From PALSA-1296 sp038210275 (GTDB lineage: Bacteria > Bacteroidota > Ignavibacteria > Palsa-1295), in NCBI GenBank assembly GCA_038210275.1, contig JBBQWV010000001.1, forward strand, positions 233,061 through 297,060: DNA of 64,000 nucleotides, in the 5' to 3' direction. Both the position numbers and the translations under genes were made by a program. Each line of letters opens with the position of its first letter. Positions within the stretch are counted from its first letter, which is position 1. Shown here one piece after another: positions 1-8,687 of the stretch. Below the pieces are notes generated by a model that had not been told where the DNA came from, searched no databases, and saw only the letters and a program-made list of their open reading frames with translations.

Positions 1-2
1 CT

Positions 3-752
3 CCGCCATACGGAGTGATCGCTGTTTCACCGGATGGCACAGTTACACCGATCGCAGGAGGTACAGGACAGATACTCAACAGTCCGAGTGTGAATGCCTT
101 AATTGTTGATCAGGATAACGGCTTATGGTGTGGGACAAATGTCGGTGTGCAGGTGCTGACGCATTCCACTGACTTTACGACAAGGGCGCCTGTTTATCAT
201 GCACGAACATTAACGTTCGTTGATCAACAATCTGTTCACGCTATCGCAGTTGATGGAGTTGGGAATAAATGGATAGGCACTGATAATGGCATTTTCATTT
301 TGAATGCCGATGGTAGTAGTTTGCTTGCACATTTTACCACATCAAATACACCGCTTATAGATAATACGATCACTGCGATCACGGTTGATACAAAGAACGG
401 CGAAGCATATATTGGGACGCATAAAGGAATTTCGCGTGTAAGTTCGATATACCAGCAGGGTGCGACAGACTATTCGAAAATGTATGTGTTTCCGAATCCT
501 ATTATTCAACAATCCGACGATGCCATTACTATAACGATCACCGGACTTGCCGGAGGCTCGACCGTGAAGATATTATCTGCTTCAGGAAGGCTGATGAGAA
601 CATTAGACGGATCGCAGCTTGGCTCGACCATTACTTGGGATGGACGCGACGATTATAACAAAATACTTCCATCCGGTGTGTATATTGCCGCTGCAGCATC
701 TCCGGTTTCAGTAAATTACGGACAAACAAAATTTGTAGTGATTCGGAAATAA
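3..752 (+). CDS. Two-component-propeller/T9SS sorting-domain protein, 3' part
   Basis: The reading frame is open to the left edge, so this is the C-terminal part of a longer gene; the first GTG at 15 is probably internal. The visible part holds blade-like repeats of the kind GxDNGLWxGTNxGV and GNKWIGTDNGIF, typical of regulator-propeller (YVTN/ligand-binding) folds. The last 80 or so residues form a type A sorting domain for type IX secretion (YVFPNPI..., VKILSASGRLMRTLDG, ...SGVYIAAA). I infer an exported surface or secreted propeller protein. What the missing N-terminus adds cannot be told. The next gene, an FmdB-like protein, starts five bases after the stop. Confidence 0.8.
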   Translation, partial: PPYGVIAVSPDGTVTPIAGGTGQILNSPSVNALIVDQDNGLWCGTNVGVQVLTHSTDFTTRAPVYHARTLTFVDQQSVHAIAVDGVGNKWIGTDNGIFILNADGSSLLAHFTTSNTPLIDNTITAITVDTKNGEAYIGTHKGISRVSSIYQQGATDYSKMYVFPNPIIQQSDDAITITITGLAGGSTVKILSASGRLMRTLDGSQLGSTITWDGRDDYNKILPSGVYIAAAASPVSVNYGQTKFVVIRK

Positions 753-757
753 CTAAA

Positions 758-1054
758 ATGCCAAACTACGATTATCATTGTACTTCATGCGGTTATACCG
801 AAGAGATCTCTCAGCGAATGAGTGATGCTTCTCTTACAAAATGCCCGAATTGTGGAAAGGAAACGTTCGAGCGTATGATCACCGGCGGAGCCGGAGTACT
901 TTATAAAGGCGAAGGATGGTATGTCACCGATTACTCGAAGAAATCTTCGGGAGGGAAAGAAAAAGATTCATCCGCACCAGCTCCGGCATCCACTGCAACA
1001 CCAACGACAACACCTGCACCGGCTTCTGCTCCCGCTAAAGTTGAAAAGAGTTGA
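758..1054 (+). CDS. FmdB-family zinc ribbon protein
   Basis: This 98-residue protein opens with the FmdB/CxxC_CxxC_SSSS zinc-ribbon pattern: MPNYDYHC, CxxC at about residues 8-11 and a second CPNC at about 29-32, followed by GGAGVLYKGEGWYVTDY. The tail is rich in Ala, Pro, Ser and Thr and looks disordered. The family binds one zinc ion and was named for a proposed regulator of formamidase; its role in most bacteria is unknown. The gene begins five bases after the preceding stop and is followed after 16 bases by a methyltransferase, so the two may be co-transcribed. Family assignment is firm, function is not. Confidence 0.85.
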   Translation: MPNYDYHCTSCGYTEEISQRMSDASLTKCPNCGKETFERMITGGAGVLYKGEGWYVTDYSKKSSGGKEKDSSAPAPASTATPTTTPAPASAPAKVEKS

Positions 1055-1070
1055 GCGAAAAAATACTTGA

Positions 1071-1883
1071 ATGAAAAACGGAATCAAGGTAGTTCTCAGC
1101 AAAGTCGGTTTGCTCGCAGCAGGAAGAGTGGTCTATAGTTTTGTCAAAGGACTTTCTCCTTTAGCCATACAAACAGAGATTCGAAGCAGGTGGGGAGAAA
1201 ATGAAATTCCTGTTCCTCCATCACGGCTTATTTTTTTGGTGATCGGTCATCGCTATGTGAAAACATTTCTCGATTCGGGACGGATCATTGTGCAAGTAAT
1301 GGTTGATCAATTTCGCAGTAAGAGTATTGAACTATCAGGGTTTGCATCCATTCTTGATTTTGGCTGCGGCTGCGGCAGGCTTATTCGTCATCTCCCTTCG
1401 CTGACAAACGCAAAACTTTATGGATGCGATTACAATCCTGAATTAATTGAATGGTCGCAACAGAATCTTCCCTTCGCTGCATTTACTATAAACTCTCTTG
1501 CTCCTCCACTTCCGTATAGTTCTGAATTATTCGACATGATCTATGCCCGTTCGATCTTTACACATCTTGATGAACCCCTGCAAAAAAAATGGATCACAGA
1601 GCTGCGACGCGTTTTAAAACCCGGCGGCTATCTTTATTTTACAACACATGGCGAACAATTTTTTGACCGACTCTCTTCGAAAGAACAAGAATTAGTCCGA
1701 GGCGGAAAACTTATAGTATTTGAACCGAACGTTGAAGGTCATAATATCTGCTCAAGCTTTGAACTCGAAAGCTACATCAGACAGAATCTTATGGAGGGAT
1801 TTGCCTTCATTGATTATTTACCCGGTAAGCCGACTACCCATCTTCAACAGGATGCGTATATTCTTAAGCGAGTAGAACATTAG
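1071..1883 (+). CDS. Class I SAM-dependent methyltransferase
   Basis: This is a 270-residue cytosolic methyltransferase. Motif I is clear at about residues 95-103 (ILDFGCGCGRL), followed by an acidic YGCDYN strand, and then FDMIYARSIFTHLDEP and the LKPGGYLYFTTHG post-motif III of methyltransferase type 11/12 domains. About 90 residues precede motif I and give no recognisable domain. The substrate cannot be told; similar proteins often modify lipids, sugars or small molecules. The gene starts 16 bases after the FmdB-like gene. ATG at 1071 is the first sensible start. Confidence 0.8.
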   Translation: MKNGIKVVLSKVGLLAAGRVVYSFVKGLSPLAIQTEIRSRWGENEIPVPPSRLIFLVIGHRYVKTFLDSGRIIVQVMVDQFRSKSIELSGFASILDFGCGCGRLIRHLPSLTNAKLYGCDYNPELIEWSQQNLPFAAFTINSLAPPLPYSSELFDMIYARSIFTHLDEPLQKKWITELRRVLKPGGYLYFTTHGEQFFDRLSSKEQELVRGGKLIVFEPNVEGHNICSSFELESYIRQNLMEGFAFIDYLPGKPTTHLQQDAYILKRVEH

Positions 1884-1960
1884 TTTTTCGAAACCTTACA
1901 GGTAATATATTGGTTTTATGCGGCTATATTGTTCATTCTATATCGAAAGGGAAGAAAATT

Positions 1961-2167
1961 ATGAGAGAATCATTAAAAGACAAAATTCAGAATGCTATGA
2001 CCGAAGGGTTTGAAAAAGCCCAGGAAGAAAAGATCAAAGAACTTAACCGCCTCTCCCAAACCGGCAAACAAATATCCCGCAAAGACTATAATTCACGCAG
2101 CTTAAGCGAACTCTACAAAGAACTCGGACTTGAATACCCCACTGGTAAGCCAACAGTAATGGCATAA
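1961..2167 (+). CDS. Small conserved-looking hypothetical protein
   Basis: An open frame extends back to 1910, but I place the start at ATG 1961, which follows a purine-rich stretch (AAAGGGAAGAAAA) at a suitable distance. The 68-residue product begins MRESLKDKIQ, is highly charged and helical (EKAQEEKIKELNRL), then carries GKQISRKDYNSRSLSELYKE. It has no signal peptide or membrane segment. I do not recognise the family. A hairpin that could act as terminator follows the stop. Confidence 0.55.
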   Translation: MRESLKDKIQNAMTEGFEKAQEEKIKELNRLSQTGKQISRKDYNSRSLSELYKELGLEYPTGKPTVMA

Positions 2168-2182
2168 TTTTTTAAGTGAACG

Positions 2183-2207
2183 GAGCGGACTTTTGTCCGC
2201 TCTTTCT
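2183..2207 (+). terminator. Hairpin with T-rich tail after the small gene
   Basis: An 8-bp stem GAGCGGAC/GTCCGCTC around a TTTT loop is followed by TTTCTCTTT, fitting an intrinsic terminator. The GCGGAC...GTCCGC core resembles the ends of the 57-bp element found in dnaX and the restriction-modification gene, so it may be a degenerate repeat as well. Confidence 0.5.
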
Positions 2208-2300
2208 CTTTAGACCATATATCAGCCTCTCCTTCTCTCCGTGTTATGTAACCATCCGAATTCGGTAATATCTTAATTCTAAAAATTTATTTTCAAAGAG

Positions 2301-2425
2301 TGTCATTGCGAGGAGCGCGTTAGCGCGAACGAAGCAATCTAAAATATCAAGCTTTGTTTCACTTTTGAGGTTTTTAGATTGACACGTTGTCCGCAAGAGT
2401 CCGCCGCGGCGGACTCGCAATGATG
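2301..2425. repeat. Paired-hairpin palindromic repeat, copy A
   Basis: The left end reads TGTCATTGCGAGGA, then a small hairpin (GCGCGTTAGCGCG) and CGAAGCAATCTAAAA. The right end is a partly decayed inverse (TTTTTAGATTG..., hairpin GTCCGCCGCGGCGGAC, TCGCAATGA). The same architecture recurs at 28270, 32051, 40973 and 50961. The copy lies in the 383-base gap before the Omp28-like gene; apart from it and the hairpin at 2183 I see nothing there except an AT-rich upstream region of the next gene. Confidence 0.85.
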
Positions 2426-2550
2426 TTGCAATTTAGAATTAAGACACAACTCCGAACTCATTTAAGGAACAACTTCACCCTATTCTCCATTATCTTTATT
2501 GCTTTACTCTTTGATAAGCAAGTTTTTTTCATTTTTCGGAGATCATATCT

Positions 2551-4269
2551 ATGAAGTTTTCTCGCGTTATCTTTTCTCTTGCAACTGTATTATCTCTTCT
2601 CGGAAGCGCTCATGCGCAAGATCAGAAGAAAGTGCTCTTCGAAACATTTACGAACAGTTTCTCAGATGAATGTCCGAAGAATAATGATTTCGACGCTGCG
2701 TTCAGATCAACGATGAGTGCATCGAATGCGGCGAACGTCATTCACCTCAATTATCACATTATTAATTATCTTGATCCGATGCAACTTGCCGGTAGTCCGC
2801 AAGATGATCAGACGATGAAGGTGCTTTCCGGTGTAAATAGCGGATCATTTCCGATTCTCTTCGGCGCTGTGGATAGAACGAATTTTCCTCCATTGAAGAA
2901 GATCACCCATACGACTCCGGGTGGAAAAACGGAATGGGATCAGCGGATTGTCGATGAGCTAAAGATTGCTCCGACGGTATCCATCAAACTTATCAGCGCG
3001 CAAATAGATACTCTCAGTTCGAGCCTGTCATCGCGTTTCATTGCCTATATTGATGTTACGAGCAGTGAAGCAATTGCCGATACACTCAGTATTCACTATG
3101 CAATTACCGAAGACAATGTTGCCTATGCTCAATGCCCGGATACAAAACCTGTCGGACCAACGCATCATAATGACATCGTGAGATATATCACGCAGCAAGA
3201 TTCCCTTGTCAATTTGAGAGGGAAGCCATCGGGATCGGTAAGTCACGTAACATACATTCAGGACATATCCAAAAAGAAAGGTTTTATTCTGAGTAATCTG
3301 AAGTTCATAGCATTTGTACAAGATCATAAAGACGGAGACTTTCAGGTTGTGCAATCGGCATTGCTTCAAAAAAACTTTAAGACTCTTTCGTCACCGCCGG
3401 CTTCTCTTACGCTTAATAGCGCTCTGCTGGATGGACAAACAAAACAGCCCGGCGATCCGATAAATATCATCTTTGATAAAGTTAGTATTGACTCCGTGAA
3501 ATTGGAATTCTCACCTGACGGAGGAACAACGTGGCAATTCATAGCAAATTCACATGAATTTAATTATTACTGGAGTACGCCTGAACTATCGACAACTCAG
3601 GCAATGATTCGAATCTCCGATCTTTCGAATGGTAGTTTGAAGTCAGTAGAAAAAGGCATGTTCGCAATTCAGCATGCAGCATACGGTCTGATCGTTCTTC
3701 ATCCGAATGCGACGGATACTGTTTTTATCGGCAAGAAATTTACGATAACATGGAATTCAAACGGGGTGGACTCTCTATACATTGATTATTCGAGTGATGG
3801 AGGGACAACATTTAAATCTACGTTAGCGCGGCTTCTTCACGGGGAGAAAAGTTACGTGTGGAATGTGCCGACTACAACTGCGCCTACAATTCAAGGCGAG
3901 ATCAAACTTCGTTCTGCCATAGCCGAAGCAAACGTTACCGTAGTGAGTGAGCAGTTTATCGTTGACTTTCCTGTAACAGGATCTGTGCATTCATCACCTG
4001 ATGAATCCTTCTCAATTTCGGTCAATCCTCAACCTGTTAAAAAATCTGAACGGCTGAATGTGAATCTTAAACTGGATACTTATTCGGGAGTGGACATCGC
4101 TCTTTATGATCTGAGCGGCAAAAAAGTTTTGGCAAAGGATCGCGTCTATTACGGAGCAGGAAATAACACTGCTGAATTACAATTGAATTCGCTTCCTTCA
4201 GGAACATACGTTCTTGAAGTGAGAAGAGATAATGGAGAGATCAAAACATTAAAGATCGAAGTGCAGTAA
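2551..4269 (+). CDS. Omp28-like T9SS type A sorting-domain protein
   Basis: A signal peptide (MKFSRVIFSLATVLSLLGSAHAQ) is followed by KKVLFETFTNSFSDECP, resembling the start of Omp28-type surface proteins with a thioredoxin-like fold, although only one Cys of the usual pair is present. Residues about 285-465 form two immunoglobulin-like stretches with repeated VDSVKLEFSPDGGTTW and VDSLYIDYSSDGGTTF motifs. The last 80 residues are a type IX secretion sorting domain (INxxP..., VDIALYDLSGKKV, LPSGTYVLEVRR). I infer a secreted or surface-anchored protein of unknown ligand. It converges with the sigma-54 regulator gene, the stops being three bases apart. Confidence 0.8.
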   Translation: MKFSRVIFSLATVLSLLGSAHAQDQKKVLFETFTNSFSDECPKNNDFDAAFRSTMSASNAANVIHLNYHIINYLDPMQLAGSPQDDQTMKVLSGVNSGSFPILFGAVDRTNFPPLKKITHTTPGGKTEWDQRIVDELKIAPTVSIKLISAQIDTLSSSLSSRFIAYIDVTSSEAIADTLSIHYAITEDNVAYAQCPDTKPVGPTHHNDIVRYITQQDSLVNLRGKPSGSVSHVTYIQDISKKKGFILSNLKFIAFVQDHKDGDFQVVQSALLQKNFKTLSSPPASLTLNSALLDGQTKQPGDPINIIFDKVSIDSVKLEFSPDGGTTWQFIANSHEFNYYWSTPELSTTQAMIRISDLSNGSLKSVEKGMFAIQHAAYGLIVLHPNATDTVFIGKKFTITWNSNGVDSLYIDYSSDGGTTFKSTLARLLHGEKSYVWNVPTTTAPTIQGEIKLRSAIAEANVTVVSEQFIVDFPVTGSVHSSPDESFSISVNPQPVKKSERLNVNLKLDTYSGVDIALYDLSGKKVLAKDRVYYGAGNNTAELQLNSLPSGTYVLEVRRDNGEIKTLKIEVQ

Positions 4270-4272
4270 TAT

Positions 4273-5826
4273 CTAATCCTGATTAAAAGTCTCTTCGTCC
4301 ACCAACTCTTCTTCGCCATCGATCTTCCGATCTTTGGTGAGTCCGAATTTTTTCATCTTTGTATAAAGATGTGAACGCTGGATATTCATTGCCTCGGCAG
4401 TGCGACTGATGTTCCAGCCATATTCGCGGAGGCGCTCTTCGATATAAATTTTTTCTGCTTTGTCCTTAAAATCCTGGAAGGTCCCGGCACTAAGCGCATC
4501 TTGAAGCGGATTGTCGTGAGAACTTATGAGATACCCATCGCTCTCGGAAGATTGAATGCGCGCCATATCCGCAGGAGTTAAAAGAACGCTCTGTGCTAAT
4601 TCCTGTGCTTGCTGGCTGCCTCCGGCATCGTATGATCTCTGCGAGCCAGCCATCGAAAATGCAACGCCGAGGTGCTCAACATCTTCGCGCTTTATGACTT
4701 CACCAACGGTTAAGATCACAATGCGCTCAATGATATTGCGAAGCTCACGGATATTCCCGGTATAAGGAAGTGACATCAACAGTCGCATTGCTTCTTCATC
4801 AAAACGCGGCGGCTTGCGTTTCGCATCTGCGGCAAATTCTTCGGCAAATGCTTTAACCAGCATCGGAATATCTTCTAATCGTTGGCGAAGCGGCGGAACG
4901 TGAATCGGGATGACGTTCAGCCTATGAAAAAGATCTTCGCGGAAACGACCGGCACGGATTTCATCCGGCACATTTTTATTAGTTGCAGCAATTACTCGCA
5001 CGTCAACTCTGATCGGCTTTCCGCTTGAACTTCCGACGCGTTCGATCCATCCTTCATCAATAACTTTCAATACTTTTGCTTGCGCTTCCAAACTCATATC
5101 GCCGATCTCATCTAAGAAGAGAGTGCCGCTATCAGCTTGTTCAAATTTTCCGATGCGCTGATTCTGCGCTCCGGTGAACGAGCCTTTTTCATGTCCGAAG
5201 AGTTCGCTTTCGATAAGATCGCGGGGGATTGCGGCGCAATTGACTTCGACAAATGGCATCTGCGTCCGTCTGGAATCACGATGAATCGCACGAGCGACAA
5301 GTTCTTTGCCAGTGCCGTTCTCTCCGGTAATAAGCACTCGTGCTTCGGTCGGAGCGACACGATCAATCATGGCACGGATATTTCGCATCGCAGGCGAAGC
5401 TCCGAGCATAGTCTCTTTGCCCTGAAGTTTTTCGCGCATGATGCGAACCTGAGTTTCGAGATGTTTTTTTTCTGTTGCGTTACGGACTACAAGCAAAAGT
5501 TTTGCGCGATCCGGAGGCTTTTCGAGAAAATCAAATGCGCCAAGTTTTGTGGCTTCCACAGCAGTTTCAATTGTGCCATGACCGGAGATCATAATGACCG
5601 GTACATCTTGTCTGATCTGGCGAATTTTCTGAAGTGTTTCGATGCCGTCCATTCCCGGCATTTTTACGTCGAGCAAAATGCAATCAGTCGGAGTCCCTTG
5701 ACTGAGAAGCTTCACTCCTTCGGTGCCGGATTCTGCCGTGGTGACCGTATGTTTTTCGTATTCGAAGATCATCGCAAGAGTATCGCGAATCCCGGCTTCA
5801 TCATCTATAATTAATATCTGAGACAT
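4273..5826 (-). CDS. Sigma-54-dependent response regulator (NtrC family)
   Basis: The 517-residue protein has the three classic modules. A receiver domain spans residues 1-120 (acidic pair DD near 8-9, phospho-acceptor D53 in LLDVKMPG, conserved Lys in FLEKPP near 103). An AAA+ domain follows, with Walker A GENGTGKE at 168-175, Walker B TLFLDE near 235-240 and the sigma-54 contact loop GSFTGA at 215-220. A Fis-type helix-turn-helix lies near the C-terminus (WNISRTAEAMNIQRSHLYTKMKKFGL). It would open sigma-54 promoters after phosphorylation by a histidine kinase; no kinase gene lies beside it. The usual GAFTGA has Ser in second position. It is downstream of psd-pssA on the same strand after a repeat-filled gap. 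Confidence 0.93.
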   Translation of the reverse strand: MSQILIIDDEAGIRDTLAMIFEYEKHTVTTAESGTEGVKLLSQGTPTDCILLDVKMPGMDGIETLQKIRQIRQDVPVIMISGHGTIETAVEATKLGAFDFLEKPPDRAKLLLVVRNATEKKHLETQVRIMREKLQGKETMLGASPAMRNIRAMIDRVAPTEARVLITGENGTGKELVARAIHRDSRRTQMPFVEVNCAAIPRDLIESELFGHEKGSFTGAQNQRIGKFEQADSGTLFLDEIGDMSLEAQAKVLKVIDEGWIERVGSSSGKPIRVDVRVIAATNKNVPDEIRAGRFREDLFHRLNVIPIHVPPLRQRLEDIPMLVKAFAEEFAADAKRKPPRFDEEAMRLLMSLPYTGNIRELRNIIERIVILTVGEVIKREDVEHLGVAFSMAGSQRSYDAGGSQQAQELAQSVLLTPADMARIQSSESDGYLISSHDNPLQDALSAGTFQDFKDKAEKIYIEERLREYGWNISRTAEAMNIQRSHLYTKMKKFGLTKDRKIDGEEELVDEETFNQD

Positions 5827-5837
5827 TTGGGTAGCCT

Positions 5838-5921
5838 TTAGTTATCAGTCATTAGTCGTTAGCAAACTTCTTTCTTATTTCTGCTGACGACTAAAGACTA
5901 ACAACTAACGACTGCCTATGG
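5838..5921. repeat. Imperfect AT-rich inverted repeat
   Basis: Words such as CAGTCATTAGTCGTTAG on the left are mirrored by GACGACTAAAGACTAACAACTAACGACTG on the right. This belongs to a class of low-complexity palindromes seen repeatedly between genes in this window (21841, 26101, 35396, 55013). It lies upstream of the regulator start and downstream of pssA and may end pssA transcription. Confidence 0.6.
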
Positions 5922-5947
5922 TGTTTAGTTTTTGGGACAGTGGATTT

Positions 5948-6760
5948 TTACATCCCAAACGTTGATTTATGTTCTTTATCAAGTTCATCTTCATCGAAGA
6001 GTGCTGCAGTGCGGCGCTCAGAAGAATATTTTTTTAGACGGACGATGATAGCGCGGATCAAACCGAAGAGGATAAATAGAAGAAATAGTGGGAAGATCAC
6101 AGAGCCTTTTGTAACTGCACAAAGAATGAGCGCGACCATCACAACGATAAATTTTGCCGGCTCTGCTTTTATTGCTTTGCCGGAAAATTTTGGCAGCGTT
6201 TCGTATTTCACCGTGCTGACCATCATTAACGATGCTCCGATAACAACGATGAACATTCCTACATTAAACTGATCGTGCGAAATAAAACTCGGTTCGAGGC
6301 GGAGGAAATGAAATGTGACGAACGAGACAATGAGTAATGCCGCTGAGGGAATTGGCAAGCCTTTGAAATAGTCCTTATCAAATCCTACAAGCTGTACGTT
6401 GAAGCGCGCTAAACGTAATGCTCCACAGATCATAGGAAGTGCGGCGATGAGAATTCCGTAGGTCTCGAATTGGTAGAAATAAAGTTTATACACAATGGCG
6501 CTCGGAGCCACACCGAAGGTTACTACATCTGCCAGAGAATCAAGTTCAACTCCGAATTCACTCGCTGAATGCGTAAGCCGCGCCATCAATCCATCGAGCG
6601 TATCGAAGAGCGCACCGAGCACGATGAACCAACCGGCTTTTTCATAATCGCCGTCAATAAATGCCGTCTTGATAGCGATGAATCCGCTAAAGAGATTCAT
6701 CACTGTGAAGAGTGACGGAATGACTGACCGTGTGGTCTGAATTACTGATTTTTTTTCCAC
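5948..6760 (-). CDS. pssA: CDP-diacylglycerol-serine O-phosphatidyltransferase
   Basis: This integral membrane enzyme makes phosphatidylserine from CDP-diacylglycerol and serine, the step before phosphatidylethanolamine. The CDP-alcohol phosphotransferase motif is complete: D53, D56-G57, A60-R61, G70, D74 and D78 in FDTLDGLMAR...GVELDSLAD. Several hydrophobic segments follow (about 90-240). The start codon is GTG at 6760. It overlaps the end of the decarboxylase gene by 19 bases, so the two are certainly an operon with consecutive pathway steps. The C-terminal 30 residues are charged and cytosolic. Confidence 0.93.
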   Translation of the reverse strand: MEKKSVIQTTRSVIPSLFTVMNLFSGFIAIKTAFIDGDYEKAGWFIVLGALFDTLDGLMARLTHSASEFGVELDSLADVVTFGVAPSAIVYKLYFYQFETYGILIAALPMICGALRLARFNVQLVGFDKDYFKGLPIPSAALLIVSFVTFHFLRLEPSFISHDQFNVGMFIVVIGASLMMVSTVKYETLPKFSGKAIKAEPAKFIVVMVALILCAVTKGSVIFPLFLLFILFGLIRAIIVRLKKYSSERRTAALFDEDELDKEHKSTFGM

Positions 6761-7410
6761 TGTGCGATTATTGTTTCACCCGCAGTTGTCCGGTCACCTT
6801 CTTTGACAAGTAACTTCGAATCAAGCGGCAAATAAATATCAACGCGTGAGCCGAATTTTATCATGCCGAATCGCTCTCCGGTTTTCACCGAATCCCCAAG
6901 TTTTAACTCGCAAACGATTCGACGAGCAACATATCCTGTTACCTGATTAAAAAGAAGTTTGCCGTTCGGAGAATTTACACCGATCATCATTCTCTCGTTT
7001 TCATTTACCGATTCCGGTGTACTGGCTACAAGGAATTTTCCCTTCACATATCTAAGATGATCTACGATGCCGCTGATCGGAGAGCGATTAACGTGAACAT
7101 CAAGCGGCGACATGAAAATAGAGATCAGCATGGCGCGGGATTTCAGATATTCCGGTTCATCAACTTCTTTGATCAAGACGACTTTTCCATCGGCAGGCGA
7201 GATAATAAGATCAGCAAGCGATTTGCCGTCGGTATTAGGAATCCTGTCCGGATCGCGAAAAAAGTTAAGCGAAAAAACCGTGAGAAATGCTGCAATCAGA
7301 CATAATACTATCCGCGCCCAGCCCTCATCAGTCCAGATGGCAAGCGCAGCAAGTACAATAACAGTGATCGCGACGCCGATGAGGACGTCTGTTCCGTAAC
7401 GTGTTAGCAA
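6742..7410 (-). CDS. psd: Phosphatidylserine decarboxylase, short proenzyme form
   Basis: It removes CO2 from phosphatidylserine to give phosphatidylethanolamine. At 222 residues it belongs to the short, archaeal-type (PSD-A) class. Two N-terminal membrane segments (about 8-26 and 34-50) anchor it. SPADGKV at 71-77, MSPLDVHVNR at 100-109 and the self-cleavage site KFGSRVD at 185-191 are visible; Ser188 should become the pyruvoyl group. I take the TTG at 7410 as start, as no ATG fits before the membrane segment, so the exact start is uncertain. It precedes pssA and overlaps it. Confidence 0.9.
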   Translation of the reverse strand: MLTRYGTDVLIGVAITVIVLAALAIWTDEGWARIVLCLIAAFLTVFSLNFFRDPDRIPNTDGKSLADLIISPADGKVVLIKEVDEPEYLKSRAMLISIFMSPLDVHVNRSPISGIVDHLRYVKGKFLVASTPESVNENERMMIGVNSPNGKLLFNQVTGYVARRIVCELKLGDSVKTGERFGMIKFGSRVDIYLPLDSKLLVKEGDRTTAGETIIAQWKKNQ

Positions 7411-7491
7411 AGGATCTTCAATATAAAATTATAACAACATTCAAATCATTAAGAATAAACCATTCCCGGCATCCTATCGTTTAGAAAAAAG

Positions 7492-7722
7492 ATGTCAACT
7501 TATACTTTTACCATTGTTATCGAACCCGACGAGGACGTTTATCATGCGTACGCCCCGGCTGTAAAAGGTTGCCATACCTTCGGCAAAACGATTGATGAAG
7601 CCCGCCTAAACCTTGCCGAAGCACTTGAACTGCACTTAGAGGGATTACTTGAGATAGGCGAACCGATCCCGATTGAACATTCTCCTCTTTTTATATCACA
7701 ACTTTCGATTCCTGTTGTTTGA
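7492..7722 (+). CDS. hicB: HicB-family antitoxin
   Basis: This 76-residue protein shows the partial RNase H-like HicB fold: YTFTIVIEPDEDVYHAYAPAVKGCHTFGKTIDEARLNLAEALELHLE. Typical HicB antitoxins bind and block the HicA mRNA interferase. It lacks the additional C-terminal DNA-binding domain of longer HicB proteins, so operon autoregulation by this protein is doubtful. Its stop codon overlaps the hicA start in a TGATG arrangement, implying translational coupling. Here antitoxin precedes toxin, opposite to the E. coli order. Confidence 0.9.
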   Translation: MSTYTFTIVIEPDEDVYHAYAPAVKGCHTFGKTIDEARLNLAEALELHLEGLLEIGEPIPIEHSPLFISQLSIPVV

Positions 7723-7952
7723 TGAGTGAACGTCTTCCTCGAATTACCTGCCAAGACCTCATAAAAGCTTTGAAACGAGCTGGCTTCGAAGAAAAGAGAC
7801 AGAAAGGAAGCCACCTTCGCCTCTATCATCCAACAAGAAAGAAATTAACTACTGTTGCGATACACAAAGGCGATATTGTCCGTCCAGGAACACTTACAAG
7901 CATATTGCAAGATATAGATATGACAATTGAGGAATTGAAAAAATTTCTTTGA
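7722..7952 (+). CDS. hicA: HicA-family toxin (mRNA interferase)
   Basis: I start the gene at ATG 7722, whose A is the last base of the hicB stop. The 76-residue product has the double-stranded RNA-binding-like HicA fold: PRITCQDLIKALKRAGF, then QKGSHLRLYH with the catalytic His31, and a tail VAIHKGDIVRPGTLTSILQDI typical of the family. It would cleave mRNA when free of HicB. The gene ends 12 bases before the convergent purC stop. Confidence 0.92.
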   Translation: MSERLPRITCQDLIKALKRAGFEEKRQKGSHLRLYHPTRKKLTTVAIHKGDIVRPGTLTSILQDIDMTIEELKKFL

Positions 7953-7964
7953 AAGAAATTTTTC

Positions 7965-8675
7965 TCAACCTGTCACCTTCTCGAGCATCGTTGCATACGC
8001 TGCTTCAACTCCTCCGAGATCAAACCGGAATCTATCTTTATCTAGCTTCTCACCCGTCTTAGCATCCCAGAAGCGGCATGTATCGGGAGATATTTCATCT
8101 CCTAAAAGAATTTCTCCTTTGTGATTGCCGAATTCCAATTTGAAATCCACAAGCGTTATACCACGCTCCGAAAAAAACTCTTTCAGTAGTTCATTCACTT
8201 TCAAAGCCGTCGTTCTGATCTGATCGATCTCTGCCTTGGTCGCAAGCTCCATCGCAAGAGCATGACTTTCATTGATAAGCGGGTCGCCAAGATCATCGCG
8301 CTTGTAGCTGAATTCGAAAGTCGGCACTTTGAATATCATGCCTTCAGAAGCGCCGTAGCGTTTCACGAAAGAACCGGCGGCGCGGTTACGGACGATAACT
8401 TCCAGAGGCACGATAGTAAGTTTTTTGATCAGCATCTCATTCGGTGAAAGCTGTTCGACAAAATGCGTTCTTATTCCTTTCGATTCAAGATACTTAAAAA
8501 GAACTGATGCAACAGTATTGTTCGTTGTTCCCTTTGCTTCCCATGATCCGCGTTTTTCGCCATTGAAGGCAGTTGCGTCATTTTTGAATTCCTGAATTAG
8601 CAGATCGGGTTTGCCAGCAACAGACCAAACTTTTTTTGCTTTGCCTTCGTAGAGCAGTTCTTCTTTGATATACAT
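7965..8675 (-). CDS. purC: Phosphoribosylaminoimidazole-succinocarboxamide synthase
   Basis: This cytosolic purine-synthesis enzyme joins aspartate to CAIR with ATP. The 236-residue length is normal. Landmarks are ELLYEGKAKKVW and FKNDATAFNG at the N-terminus, the RNRAAGSFVKRYG signature near the middle, and ISPDTCRFWD toward the C-terminus. It lies downstream of a beta-barrel gene on the same strand with a 12-base gap and converges with hicA. The purine enzyme PurT is encoded far away at 60978. Confidence 0.96.
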   Translation of the reverse strand: MYIKEELLYEGKAKKVWSVAGKPDLLIQEFKNDATAFNGEKRGSWEAKGTTNNTVASVLFKYLESKGIRTHFVEQLSPNEMLIKKLTIVPLEVIVRNRAAGSFVKRYGASEGMIFKVPTFEFSYKRDDLGDPLINESHALAMELATKAEIDQIRTTALKVNELLKEFFSERGITLVDFKLEFGNHKGEILLGDEISPDTCRFWDAKTGEKLDKDRFRFDLGGVEAAYATMLEKVTG

Positions 8676-8687
8676 AGAAATTATCGT

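Noticed and set aside
5137..5814. Plus-strand frame of 225 codons opposite the NtrC-type regulator
   Set aside because: The other strand has the complete AAA+ and receiver motifs; this frame has no domain and is a shadow.
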